A DNA stretch of 64,000 nt, from positions 1-64,000 of the forward strand of contig JBCCOK010000021.1 in the NCBI GenBank assembly GCA_039025395.1, given 5' to 3'. The position numbers and the translations under genes were made by a program. The first letter of the stretch is position 1. Each line of letters starts with the position of its first letter. Shown piece after piece: positions 52,828 to 61,579 of the stretch. The notes under the pieces were generated by a model. That model was not told the origin of the DNA and ran no database searches. It saw nothing but the letters and a program-made list of their open reading frames with translations. This DNA is from Hoeflea_A sp039025395. GTDB taxonomy: Bacteria > Pseudomonadota > Alphaproteobacteria > Rhizobiales > Rhizobiaceae.

Positions 52828-54411
52828 CTAGGTTCTCTTGGGCTTGGCGCGAGGCACCTGAACCACAAACTCCGATCCCTGGTTGGATACGGCAAGATCG
52901 ATCGATCCGCCGTGGGCTTCGAGCATCGTTCGCACGATCGCCAGACCCATCCCCGTACCGCCGGAGTGCCGCTCGGTCGTGTAGAAGGGCTCGAAGATTT
53001 TTCCGCGAATGTTATCAGAGACTCCAGTGCCGTTGTCGGCAATGCGTGCCGTCAGCGTGTCGCCAACTGTCTGAGCCGTCACGACCAGATAGGTTGCGCA
53101 ATGCCTGGATGCGTTTTCTGCCAAATGGGACAGGACAATGGCCGCATTGTCTGTCGACATGGCGAACGCCACGTTAAGATCGCCGGAAGCTTCCAACTCG
53201 ATGGCTGGCCGGGTTTCGCGCAGCTTTGTGATCACCGTTGCAAAGGTCGTCGACGACCCAAGCTGCGGATTGTCGGCTCGGGCGAAGGCGCGCAGTTGCG
53301 TTACGGTTTTTGTCAGGCGCTCCGTATCGGCGATGATATTGTTCAGGAATTTCCGCCTTTCTTGTGACGGCATTGTTTCCTCGGAATCGCGCATCAGTTC
53401 CGCCGCACCATGGATTGCAGTGAGTGGCGACTTTAGCTCATGCGAAGCATGGGCGGCAAAGGTCGAGATGAAATCCGAACGGTCAAACAGCCGTTTTGCG
53501 GTCGTGAATATGCCCTCTGACAATTGTGCGAGCTCGCGTGTGCCATATCGCGGCAGGGCCTCCAGCGCGCTCCTGTCGCCCCCGCGAAGCGCACGCGTTC
53601 TTTTCAGCAGCATGTGCATGGGACCGTTGACAGTGCGCAGGAACACGAAACTGATGACCCCGGCAGCAAGAAGCGCAGTCAGCGCTGCCGGCAGCAGTGC
53701 CGTCCATTCCTTGGAAAGATATTTTGCCAGGCTCTGCGGCGCTCTCGATGCATAGACCACCGCAGCGACATGGCCGTCCACAACTACGGGGATTGCCGTG
53801 AATACGCGTACATCGGCCGAGCGGTTGACCAAGGACATCAAAGAAACCGGCTTATTCTCTGTCTTGGCGCGCACCACGCTGTTTGCCCGCCCCTCGAGGG
53901 CTTCGGCAACTTCGTCGACGTGCGCGAGGGAATGTCCGATCTCTCCGCTGCCTGCAAAAACGCGGCCTGTTGCATCGACGATCCGAAAACCGGCAAGCGT
54001 TTTTTCACTGGTCAGTTGTGCGATGTTAGAGAGACGTTCGCCGATGTTCAAAACCGCCGGCGGCATCGATTCAGCCTGAACCACGCTCTCGGGCCGCGGC
54101 GGAAGCAGCCTCACCTGAGTCAGATCCAACTTGTCCAGAGACGTGTTGTAGCTCGCATTGTTGAGCTGTTCCCATTCTTTGCCAAGCGGAAATCCTTGAG
54201 ACATCCGCGCCTCGATCTCCAGTGCACTGATCGATGCGATAACCGCGCTTTGTGCGATGAGCTCGCGCTCCGTTCGTCTGACCAGCTCGTTGTCGAACAG
54301 TCTGAACACTCCGTTCACGGCAAGCGGTATGGCCAGGACCGTCACAAAAACGGCCAGGACGATCAGGCTCAGGGAAGGACGCCATTTGCGCAGCGCGTAA
54401 GAGTTCTTCAT
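52828..54411 (-). CDS. Sensor histidine kinase (CreC-like layout)
   Basis: A 527-residue membrane kinase with helices near 13-33 and 240-262, and a large periplasmic domain (about 200 residues) with FRIVDATGRVFAGSGEIG and VRVFTAIPVVVDGHVAAVVY, which resemble Cache/PAS-type folds. HAMP-like, H-box ASHELKSPLTAIHG, N-box AENASRHC, G1 DNGTGVSDN and G2 GTGMGLAIVR follow. The ATG at 54411 overlaps the response regulator stop by 4 nt. It pairs with that regulator. The signal is unknown. Confidence 0.92.
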   Translation of the reverse strand: MKNSYALRKWRPSLSLIVLAVFVTVLAIPLAVNGVFRLFDNELVRRTERELIAQSAVIASISALEIEARMSQGFPLGKEWEQLNNASYNTSLDKLDLTQVRLLPPRPESVVQAESMPPAVLNIGERLSNIAQLTSEKTLAGFRIVDATGRVFAGSGEIGHSLAHVDEVAEALEGRANSVVRAKTENKPVSLMSLVNRSADVRVFTAIPVVVDGHVAAVVYASRAPQSLAKYLSKEWTALLPAALTALLAAGVISFVFLRTVNGPMHMLLKRTRALRGGDRSALEALPRYGTRELAQLSEGIFTTAKRLFDRSDFISTFAAHASHELKSPLTAIHGAAELMRDSEETMPSQERRKFLNNIIADTERLTKTVTQLRAFARADNPQLGSSTTFATVITKLRETRPAIELEASGDLNVAFAMSTDNAAIVLSHLAENASRHCATYLVVTAQTVGDTLTARIADNGTGVSDNIRGKIFEPFYTTERHSGGTGMGLAIVRTMLEAHGGSIDLAVSNQGSEFVVQVPRAKPKRT

Positions 54412-55103
54412 CCGCCAATCTCGCACGCACCGACGCGGAAGCCGACACCATGGATGGTTTCGATAACGTTCTTGCATCCGATCATGGCGCATTTTGCTCT
54501 GATGTTGCGGATATGGCTGTCCACGGTTCTGCCGGACAGATGCCGCTTCTCGCCATAGGCGTTTTCAATAATATGCCGACGGGGATACACGACACCGGGC
54601 CGGCTCATCAGGCTGGCGAGAATGGCAAATTCCAGAGAGGTCAGATTAAGCGGTACGCCGTGCAGCGATGCTTCTCGGCGATCGATGTCGACCAGCAATC
54701 GGCCGTGTTTGAGGGCACTGCCGACGCTGCCGATTTCTGGCCGGGCGCGTTTCAAAATGGCTTTGACCCTGGCCATCAACTCGCGCGGACTGAAGGGTTT
54801 GGTGACATAGTCGTCGCCACCGATCTCCAGGCCGACGATGCGGTCGACTTCATCGTCCCGCGCAGACAGGAAAAGGATGGGAATCTCCGAGGATTTGCGG
54901 ATCTCGCGGCACATTTCCAGCCCGTCCATGACCGGCATGCCCACATCCAGAACCACCATGTGGACCGGCATGCTGGTGAACCGCCTGAGGCCGTCGGCAC
55001 CGTTTTCGGCTGTCGTCACATTCATGCCGTCCTGCTCAAGCGCATAGGCTATGACATCACAAATGTGCGGATCATCGTCGACGACCAGGATCGTGGCTGA
55101 CAA
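54408..55103 (-). CDS. OmpR-family response regulator
   Basis: A 231-residue regulator with acidic D9-D11, phospho-acceptor D53 (MVVLDVGMPVMDG), LFLSARDDE, the conserved Lys in YVTKPF and a C-terminal winged helix (LTSLEFAILASLM, RTVDSHIRNIRAKC). It forms an operon with the kinase at 52828 and is different from the pair at 50625. The two systems end towards each other. Confidence 0.93.
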   Translation of the reverse strand: MSATILVVDDDPHICDVIAYALEQDGMNVTTAENGADGLRRFTSMPVHMVVLDVGMPVMDGLEMCREIRKSSEIPILFLSARDDEVDRIVGLEIGGDDYVTKPFSPRELMARVKAILKRARPEIGSVGSALKHGRLLVDIDRREASLHGVPLNLTSLEFAILASLMSRPGVVYPRRHIIENAYGEKRHLSGRTVDSHIRNIRAKCAMIGCKNVIETIHGVGFRVGACEIGG

Positions 55104-55313
55104 TTAACACTCCTCCCACGGCAGGCTTTTCAATCAAACATCATTGGTGCCGGGTGTGTCCATTTCGCGGCTTCAATTCTCGAAGGTTGTTCAGGTTTTT
55201 TTGTCGGCGCTTTGCTTCTGCTCCGGTTGCCTTGCCGCAGAGCCCTTGTTCCGGAGGCCTTGCCCCAGATCAACGGCGTCAGATTGGGATCGGGTAAACC
55301 ACCTCCTGAGAAT

Positions 55314-55547
55314 TCACATCTCAAGAAGGTGGATGGCCTCTGCCAAGAACGGTGATGGATCACCTTTGACCCGGGGATCGCTCACAATCGCGCCTGCGTC
55401 GGATGCGACGAGCAGAACAGGCTCGGATTTTATTCCCTTTTCCAGATCAGCTGCCAACCACCATCCATCGCGGTCCAGCCGGTCCGGCATAGTTTTCAAG
55501 GCATTTGATTTTCGCGGTCTTATCGCGCGGGTCAATCGTTCTGTCAT
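55314..55547 (-). CDS. Short hypothetical protein
   Basis: A 77-residue soluble protein with a basic N-terminus and a compact second half (GWWLAADLEKGIKSEPVLLVASDAG). No signal peptide and no family recognised. No convincing ribosome site precedes the ATG. Coding is suggested mainly by composition; overlapping frames on either strand look worse. Confidence 0.45.
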   Translation of the reverse strand: MTERLTRAIRPRKSNALKTMPDRLDRDGWWLAADLEKGIKSEPVLLVASDAGAIVSDPRVKGDPSPFLAEAIHLLEM

Positions 55548-55690
55548 GGCCGATCAATTGCAACATTGAGCGGATCGGCGATGGCCGTTTTGAGCAGAAT
55601 TTAGGGAGTGTTGTGCAGAAACTGTGCAGATGATGGCGAAAGGCCGCCAGACATCGCTTGTCGCCTGATGCTGCCCGATGCGGTCGCGGC

Positions 55691-56464
55691 CTACTTGTCC
55701 ACGAAGGCCTTTTCGATCAAATAGCTGCCGAGCTTTGCGCGCGTTCCCTCGGTGAAGCCGCGGCTTTCAAACCAGGCGCGCAAATCCTCAATCATCTGAG
55801 GGCCGCCGCACAGGACGACACGATCGTCATCCTTGTCGATCGGCGGCATTCCGATGTCCTCAAGCAGCTTGCCGCTCTCCAAAAGTTCGGTAATCCGCCC
55901 AGTGTTGGTGTAAGGTTCGCGCGTCACAGTCGGATAGTAAACAAGCTTATCGCGAACGACATCGCCGAGATATTCGTCGGTAGGCAGCGTTTCGGAAATC
56001 ATTTCCCTGTAGGCCAAGTCTTCGATGCGGCGGACGCCGTGAACCAGCACCACCTTTTCGAATAGCTCGTAAATCTCGGGATCCTTGATCAGGCTCAAAA
56101 ACGGTGCGAGACCCGTTCCCGTTCCCAAAAGATAGAGGTGTTTGCCGGGCAGCAGATTGTCTGTAACCAGCGTACCTGTCGGTTTTGTCCCGATCAGGAC
56201 ATGCTCACCTTCCTTGAGATGCTGCAGTCGAGACGTTAGCGGTCCATCAGGCACCTTGATGCTGAAAAACTCGAGCGTCTCTTCATGGTTTGCGCTGGCC
56301 ATCGAATAGGCGCGTAAGAGAGGCTTGCCTTCGACCTCGAGGCCGACCATCGTGAACTCGCCATTGCGGAAGCGAAACCCGGCATCACGGGTGGTTGTAA
56401 AGCTGAACAATGTATCATTCCAATGGTGGACCGATAGCACCGTTTCCTCATTGAACGCCTTCAT
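55691..56464 (-). CDS. fpr: Ferredoxin--NADP+ reductase
   Basis: A 257-residue FAD enzyme moving electrons between NADPH and ferredoxin/flavodoxin. FAD-binding motif RAYSMAS is at about 51-57, the NADP loop is LGTGTGLAPFLSLI, LCGGPQMIED holds the conserved cysteine, and the C-terminal YLIEKAFVDK is typical of the bacterial subclass I Fpr. AGGGAGA precedes the ATG. Its likely roles are oxidative-stress redox balance or supplying electrons to enzymes such as the P450; the latter is speculative at this distance. Confidence 0.93.
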   Translation of the reverse strand: MKAFNEETVLSVHHWNDTLFSFTTTRDAGFRFRNGEFTMVGLEVEGKPLLRAYSMASANHEETLEFFSIKVPDGPLTSRLQHLKEGEHVLIGTKPTGTLVTDNLLPGKHLYLLGTGTGLAPFLSLIKDPEIYELFEKVVLVHGVRRIEDLAYREMISETLPTDEYLGDVVRDKLVYYPTVTREPYTNTGRITELLESGKLLEDIGMPPIDKDDDRVVLCGGPQMIEDLRAWFESRGFTEGTRAKLGSYLIEKAFVDK

Positions 56465-56699
56465 GTCGTCTCCCTGCGCGTGTGCAGTTTTGCTTTCTCA
56501 CCGGTTGGAGCAAACCATTCATAGGTCTGTCAGGTCACCGTCCATCCGTTGTGCTTCGCCCCTGTTCAGCTGTGCGCACATTTCACCAGTCGCGGATTTA
56601 ACCGGGAATCCCCTGCATATCCACGGCTAAATAGAACGGCATTTGCGCGATGTACAGGCGTTAACATTCCAAGGAGTGCGCTGATTTGAGAATGCGTTT

Positions 56700-58007
56700 C
56701 TATGTCGCATCACTTGACCCTGTGCCTGTACTCGCGCCCGCAACTGTTTCGACAAATGCAACGGCATTTTTCACACCGTCCTCGTCTCGAAGGCTGTTTC
56801 CGATCCTTTCTGCGTTCCGCCGCATTCCTTCATCGGACATGAGCTGGTCGATTGCCCCAACCAGCTTTTCCGTCGTCACTTTTTTCTGCGGTATCGGTTT
56901 GGGACCAGCACCCAGATGATGCACCGTCTTGCCCCAAAAAGGCTGGTCGGCAAAAAACGGACAGATCAAAGTTGGCTTTCCGGCGCGCAGCCCGGCCGCA
57001 GTGCTGCCCGCGCCGCCGTGGTGAATGACAGCCGCGACTTGCGGCAATAGCCAGTCGTGTGGCGCTTCGTCGATCATCAGAATCGAATCCGGAAATCGGC
57101 TTGCCGTCAGACCGCCCCAGCCTTTTGCAAGGATCCCTCTGTGACCGCTTTGCTTTAAAGCTTCGATGATCATCTCGCCAAGCCGTGCTGGATTTCGGCC
57201 CGACATCGATCCGAAGCCGACATAAATCGGTGGTGGCCCATCGGCAAGGAAGGACATGAGCGCCTGCGGCGGTTGCCATGTTTCTTCGCGATTGAGAAAC
57301 CAGTAGCCAGTCATGACTGAGGAAGCGGGCCAGTCGGACGGTCGCGGCACAACCGTTTCACTGATTGGATGCAATGCGGGAATGGGCTTGCCATCCTGGT
57401 CGCGGAGATAGTCGACATTGGTCCGCCGGACAGGCGTGTCGGTCTGGCTGCGCCATGCCCTTACATCTTTTGCAGCCGATTTCTTGATGAACCAGTTGAC
57501 GACGCTGTAACCCAGACGGTTGTACCAACGGCCTATAGGCAGATCTGGAAAGCCGACACATGGAAATTCACCCGTCGGAACAATCATCGGAACGGGTGTC
57601 GCCAGGATTGCCGGTATCTTTAGTTTCTCTGCGATCGCGGGACCAAGCACCGCCTTGGGATGAAACAGCAAGATGTCCGGCTTAACCGTTTTCGCAACGG
57701 TCCAGGTATCCTCCACCGTTTTGCGCTGCGCCGGCGCAACCTGGCGCTTCATCCGGATCGTCGCCGCGATGATACGTAGTATGTTGGTGGTATCTTCCAT
57801 CAGTGCTTTGCCATCGGCGGAATCGATGATCTTCATAAGGTCGTCGCAGATGAACCCGTAGCTGATACCGTTTTTCTCGACAAACGCGCGAAAACGCTCG
57901 CAGGTCGCAAGCGTGACCTGATGACCTGCATTCTTGAGGCCTAAAGCGAGCGCTAAAAAGGGTTGGACGTCGCCACGCGATCCGATCGTAACAATGAGGA
58001 CGTTCAT
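56700..58007 (-). CDS. GT1-family glycosyltransferase (sterol/lipid glucosyltransferase-like)
   Basis: A 435-residue cytosolic or peripheral-membrane glycosyltransferase using UDP-sugar. The acceptor-side N-terminus is VTIGSRGDVQPFLALALGL; the donor motif is near APHDWLLPQVAAVIHHGGAGS, as in UGT80 sterol glucosyltransferases and macrolide/lipid glycosyltransferases. The ATG at 58007 matches the family start; a longer frame to 58076 is less likely. Acceptor unknown (lipid or small molecule). Confidence 0.88.
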   Translation of the reverse strand: MNVLIVTIGSRGDVQPFLALALGLKNAGHQVTLATCERFRAFVEKNGISYGFICDDLMKIIDSADGKALMEDTTNILRIIAATIRMKRQVAPAQRKTVEDTWTVAKTVKPDILLFHPKAVLGPAIAEKLKIPAILATPVPMIVPTGEFPCVGFPDLPIGRWYNRLGYSVVNWFIKKSAAKDVRAWRSQTDTPVRRTNVDYLRDQDGKPIPALHPISETVVPRPSDWPASSVMTGYWFLNREETWQPPQALMSFLADGPPPIYVGFGSMSGRNPARLGEMIIEALKQSGHRGILAKGWGGLTASRFPDSILMIDEAPHDWLLPQVAAVIHHGGAGSTAAGLRAGKPTLICPFFADQPFWGKTVHHLGAGPKPIPQKKVTTEKLVGAIDQLMSDEGMRRNAERIGNSLRDEDGVKNAVAFVETVAGASTGTGSSDAT

Positions 58008-58102
58008 TGGGCCTCGGCCAGTCGCGGCGTTAGATTGATCATTCGATACGGTCGTGCAAGGCGGCGCTGTGCGCAATGTCCGGCCCTTTGAAACTGCGGT
58101 GG

Positions 58103-60478
58103 CTATAACCGGATACGCCGCAGTCGAAGCGCGTTTGCGATCACCGAGACAGAAGACAGGCTCATTGCCGCTGCGGCGATCATCGGAGACAAGAGCATAC
58201 CTGTGATCGGATAAAGGACGCCTGCAGCTATCGGTACGCCGGCAGTATTGTAAGCGAACGCGAAGAACAGGTTCTGCTTGATGTTTCGAACGGTTCCGCG
58301 GGCGAGTTTGCGGGCGCGCACGATGCCTGACAGATCTCCTTTGAGCAACGTGATGTCTGCGCTTTCGAGCGCGACATCAGCGCCAGTTCCCATCGCGATC
58401 CCTACATCCGCAGCAGCCAATGCCGGTGCGTCATTGATTCCATCGCCGGCCATTGCAACCGTGTTGCCCTGTGCCTTGAAGTCTTCGACAAGGCGCTTCT
58501 TGTCGGCCGGGGTGAGGCCTGCATGGACCTTGTCGACCCCAAGATCTGTCGCAACGACGCCCGCAGTCCTTTCATGGTCGCCTGTTGCCATGACAATGCT
58601 GATACCCTGTCCATGCAACGCGTCGATGGCACGCCGCGCACTCTCCTTGATCGGGTCGGCGACCGCCAGAACGCCGGCAAGCTGGTTTTCAATGGCAACG
58701 AACATGGCCGTCTTGCCATCTTGACGCAGTGCGATCGCCTCGTTTTCCCCTTGCGTGACATCAATGTTCAGCGCCTGCATGAGGACCTCATTTCCGAGTG
58801 CCACATCGCGGCCGGTTACTCTGCCGACCACACCTTGACCCGCTATCGCTTCGAAATTGATCATCGTTTCCAGTATGATGTTCTCTTCGGCTGCAGCCGA
58901 AACGATCGCCTCTGCGAGCGGATGTTCCGAGCCTTTTTCAAGGGTCGCGGCGACCTTAAGAATGGTGTTGCGGTCATGGCTGCAAAGCTGAACAACGTCT
59001 GTCAGGCGCGGTTTGCCTTCTGTCAGTGTCCCGGTCTTGTCGACAATCAGCACATCGACCTTCCCAAGATGCTCGAGGGCCTGTGCATCCTTGATGAGGA
59101 CGCCGGCTTGAGCACCCCTTCCTGTTGCAGTCATGATTGACATCGGTGTAGCCAGACCCAACGCGCAGGGACAGGCAATGATGAGCACGCAAACCGCCGA
59201 AATGATCGCATAGGCGAATGATGGCGATGGACCGAATGCCAGCCAGACCGCAAAGGCGGCGATCGCGATTGCGATGACAGTGGGCACGAAGTAGGACGCC
59301 ACCTTGTCCGCCATGCTTTGGATCGATGCCTTGGAGCGCTGCGCGTTGGTAACCATGTCGATTATGTGCGCGAGTGTGGTTTCCTGTCCGACGCGCTGCG
59401 CTTCCATGACAAGACTGCCGTTTTTGTTGATTGTTCCGCCGGTCAGCGGATCTCCGGCGGATTTCTGAACAGCGATCGGTTCGCCAGTGATCATGGCTTC
59501 GTCAACGAAACTGCTACCTTCAATGACGACGCCGTCGACCGGTACGTGATCGCCGGGCCTTATGCGCAGTCGATCACCCGGCATCACATTTTCCAGAGGC
59601 GCATCGTATTCGGTGCCGTCATCGAGAATGCGCCGCGCTAATTTCGGCGCGAGATTCATTAGAGCGCGAATTGCGTCGCCTGTGCGCTCGCGCGCTTTCA
59701 ACTCCATGACCTGGCCTGCGAAGATAAGTGTCACGATAACGGCAGCGGCTTCGAAATATACCGGCACATGACCGCCGGCCATCCGAAGCTCGGCTGGAAA
59801 GAGTTCAGGAAGAAAAGCTGCAACAACACTGTAACCGTAGGCGGCGCCCACGCCGACCGCGATCAGCGTCCACATGTTAAAGTTGCGTGTTAGGATGGAA
59901 CTGATGCCGCGCTTGAAAAAGGGCAGCGCAGCCCAAAGAACAACCGGGCTTGCCAGCAAGAACTCGAGATAAATGGCTGCTTGTTCGCCAAACAGGTCGC
60001 GTATCGGCAATCCCACCATCGGACCCATCGTGATGATAAGAAGGGGAACGGCGCATGCCAAGCTGACCTTAAATCGCTTCGAAAAGTCGACCAACTCTTC
60101 GTTGTCGCCCTCTGCAGGGATCCCGATTGGCTCCAGCGCCATGCCGCAGATAGGGCAGTCTCCTGGCATATCTTGCGTGACTTCCGGATGCATCGGGCAG
60201 GTAAAGGTTGTTCCTTCGGGCGCGTCCTGTTTGACGCGCCGGGCGTTCCCGGATGTATAGAAGTATGGGTCTTCGACAAAGGATTCCTGGCACTTCTGAG
60301 AGCAAAAGGAATAGGTGACGCCGTCAAATTGCGCGCTGGGCGCTGCATCGGGATCCGAAACGGTCATACCGCAAACCGGATCGATCCGGGTGCCGGTCGC
60401 GCTTTTGCTGTTGCTCTCACCATCTATGAGATCAGCATCACCACATGAAGTAACTGCCGTTTCGGCCGAATCGGACAT
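58103..60478 (-). CDS. Copper-type P1B ATPase with YHS and heavy-metal-binding domains
   Basis: Exports copper or silver across the inner membrane. From the ATG at 60478 (791 residues; GGAG upstream) it has a YHS domain at about 33-75 (DPVCGMTV), a heavy-metal-binding domain at 92-117 (FTCPMHPEV, CPICGMAL), then eight membrane helices. The actuator TGEP is at 331-334, the metal-site CPC at 436-438, phospho-Asp D480 in DKTGTLTEG, and HP and GDGINDAP follow. The C-terminal NAL-R and MSLSS residues fit Cu(I) pumps. It lacks the usual N-terminal CxxC HMA domain. The expression regulator is not adjacent. Confidence 0.93.
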   Translation of the reverse strand: MSDSAETAVTSCGDADLIDGESNSKSATGTRIDPVCGMTVSDPDAAPSAQFDGVTYSFCSQKCQESFVEDPYFYTSGNARRVKQDAPEGTTFTCPMHPEVTQDMPGDCPICGMALEPIGIPAEGDNEELVDFSKRFKVSLACAVPLLIITMGPMVGLPIRDLFGEQAAIYLEFLLASPVVLWAALPFFKRGISSILTRNFNMWTLIAVGVGAAYGYSVVAAFLPELFPAELRMAGGHVPVYFEAAAVIVTLIFAGQVMELKARERTGDAIRALMNLAPKLARRILDDGTEYDAPLENVMPGDRLRIRPGDHVPVDGVVIEGSSFVDEAMITGEPIAVQKSAGDPLTGGTINKNGSLVMEAQRVGQETTLAHIIDMVTNAQRSKASIQSMADKVASYFVPTVIAIAIAAFAVWLAFGPSPSFAYAIISAVCVLIIACPCALGLATPMSIMTATGRGAQAGVLIKDAQALEHLGKVDVLIVDKTGTLTEGKPRLTDVVQLCSHDRNTILKVAATLEKGSEHPLAEAIVSAAAEENIILETMINFEAIAGQGVVGRVTGRDVALGNEVLMQALNIDVTQGENEAIALRQDGKTAMFVAIENQLAGVLAVADPIKESARRAIDALHGQGISIVMATGDHERTAGVVATDLGVDKVHAGLTPADKKRLVEDFKAQGNTVAMAGDGINDAPALAAADVGIAMGTGADVALESADITLLKGDLSGIVRARKLARGTVRNIKQNLFFAFAYNTAGVPIAAGVLYPITGMLLSPMIAAAAMSLSSVSVIANALRLRRIRL

Positions 60479-60550
60479 TGGGGTCTCCACCTGCCTGCTT
60501 CAGTCCGTATATAGTGGATGCTTGGCGATCTATGCAGGTGGAAAACGTAT

Positions 60551-60581
60551 AGCCCGGATTACGCGCGTGCGTAACCGGGCT
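60551..60581 (-). terminator. Hairpin between DUF992 and copper ATPase genes
   Basis: A 13-bp stem (60551-60557 plus 60559-60564 with 60569-60581) with one bulged base and a 4-nt loop. On the minus strand it is followed by a short TTTT run. It lies between the DUF992 gene stop and the ATPase start and probably ends or attenuates the DUF992 transcript. Confidence 0.65.
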
Positions 60582-60603
60582 GCAATCTCATTTAACAATG
60601 AAG

Positions 60604-61137
60604 TCAGCGCGACGCGGTGTCGCTTGTGAGGGTAAGAGCGCCTACTCCCGCAGATGCGTTCAATCCGACATTTGCAGTCAGACTCAAAGGAACGAGATTG
60701 AGGTTGTTCTTCAGATTTCCGACGAGCACATTGGCGCCGAAGCCGAGGCCCAACCCGGCGGCCGCTGAAACGCCCACATAGGTTCCATCAAGCCGTCCGC
60801 GCGGCACCTGATAACTTGGCGCGTACACCGCCCAAACCAGACGTTCCTGATTCTTGAAGCCAATATCGGGGCCGACCTTGGTAATCGCGCCCGTATAGTA
60901 TTCGTTGCCACCCCGTCGGTTCTCAAATGTACAGGCCAAATCGCTCGAGGATCCAATAACATAGCCGAAGTCTCGATAGCTATCGCAAGTCAACAAGCCC
61001 ACTTTTGTCAGATGCCGCTTCTCGGTATTCTCAGGTACCGGCGGCGGCGGCGTATCGGCCGCCAGGACTGAAGACGCTTGCAGGAAGACAGCCGCTGCTG
61101 CGGCGATCCCGGTTCTTGCCAGTGTGTGGGTCTTCAT
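60604..61137 (-). CDS. DUF992 secreted protein
   Basis: A 177-residue exported protein with a signal peptide ending VLA-ADTP. The mature part has the DUF992 layout (VGLLTCDSYRDFGYVIGSS, ACTFENRRGGNEYYTGAITKVGPDIGF), two cysteines and a C-terminal glycine-rich hydrophobic stretch. DUF992 is common in rhizobia, with unknown function. The ATG at 61137 is the only reasonable start. Confidence 0.85.
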   Translation of the reverse strand: MKTHTLARTGIAAAAAVFLQASSVLAADTPPPPVPENTEKRHLTKVGLLTCDSYRDFGYVIGSSSDLACTFENRRGGNEYYTGAITKVGPDIGFKNQERLVWAVYAPSYQVPRGRLDGTYVGVSAAAGLGLGFGANVLVGNLKNNLNLVPLSLTANVGLNASAGVGALTLTSDTASR

Positions 61138-61579
61138 TTCAGTTCATCTCCAGGTTCGTTTGGCTCTGCGAAATGGGGTCGGGCGCACCCGGTGCAGATG
61201 CCGTTTCTTGGCTCGAAGTCCGCTGGGCAATTCAAAGTGCACATTCACGGCCAAATTGAGCCTGCAATGTGGTGGTAATCGGATGTTTGCGTGGCAAATC
61301 AGTGATTTATGACGATATGTGGTGATGATGACCGCCTATCTTGAGAAAGCCGGATGCAGCGATCTTTTCGGCGAGGCGCGGTTTTTTCTCGGGCGCAGTT
61401 CTGACTTGCGCAAATGACGATCATCATCAAGTCTGCCCATATAGGGAGCGGAGCGTTAATATTATGAATAGAAATGAAGATTTCTGTTCGCCTTGAGGCA
61501 ATCTAAATTTAAACTAAAGAGTAAACCGGTATTGACGCGGTTGTTTGACGGTCCTTTATGAGCAGTGAAGGAATTTTAG
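61138..61579 (+). other. Divergent intergenic region, 442 bp
   Basis: Between DUF992 (minus) and the glutamate synthase-like gene (plus). No gene is supported. AT-rich near 61440-61520, with a candidate promoter for the plus gene at 61532-61560. Confidence 0.5.
61532..61560 (+). promoter_or_regulatory. Candidate sigma-70-type promoter
   Basis: TTGACG (61532-61537), 17 nt, TTTATG (61555-61560). The predicted start near 61567 would leave a 13-nt leader before the ATG at 61580, and GAAGGAAT lies in that leader. Confidence 0.5.
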
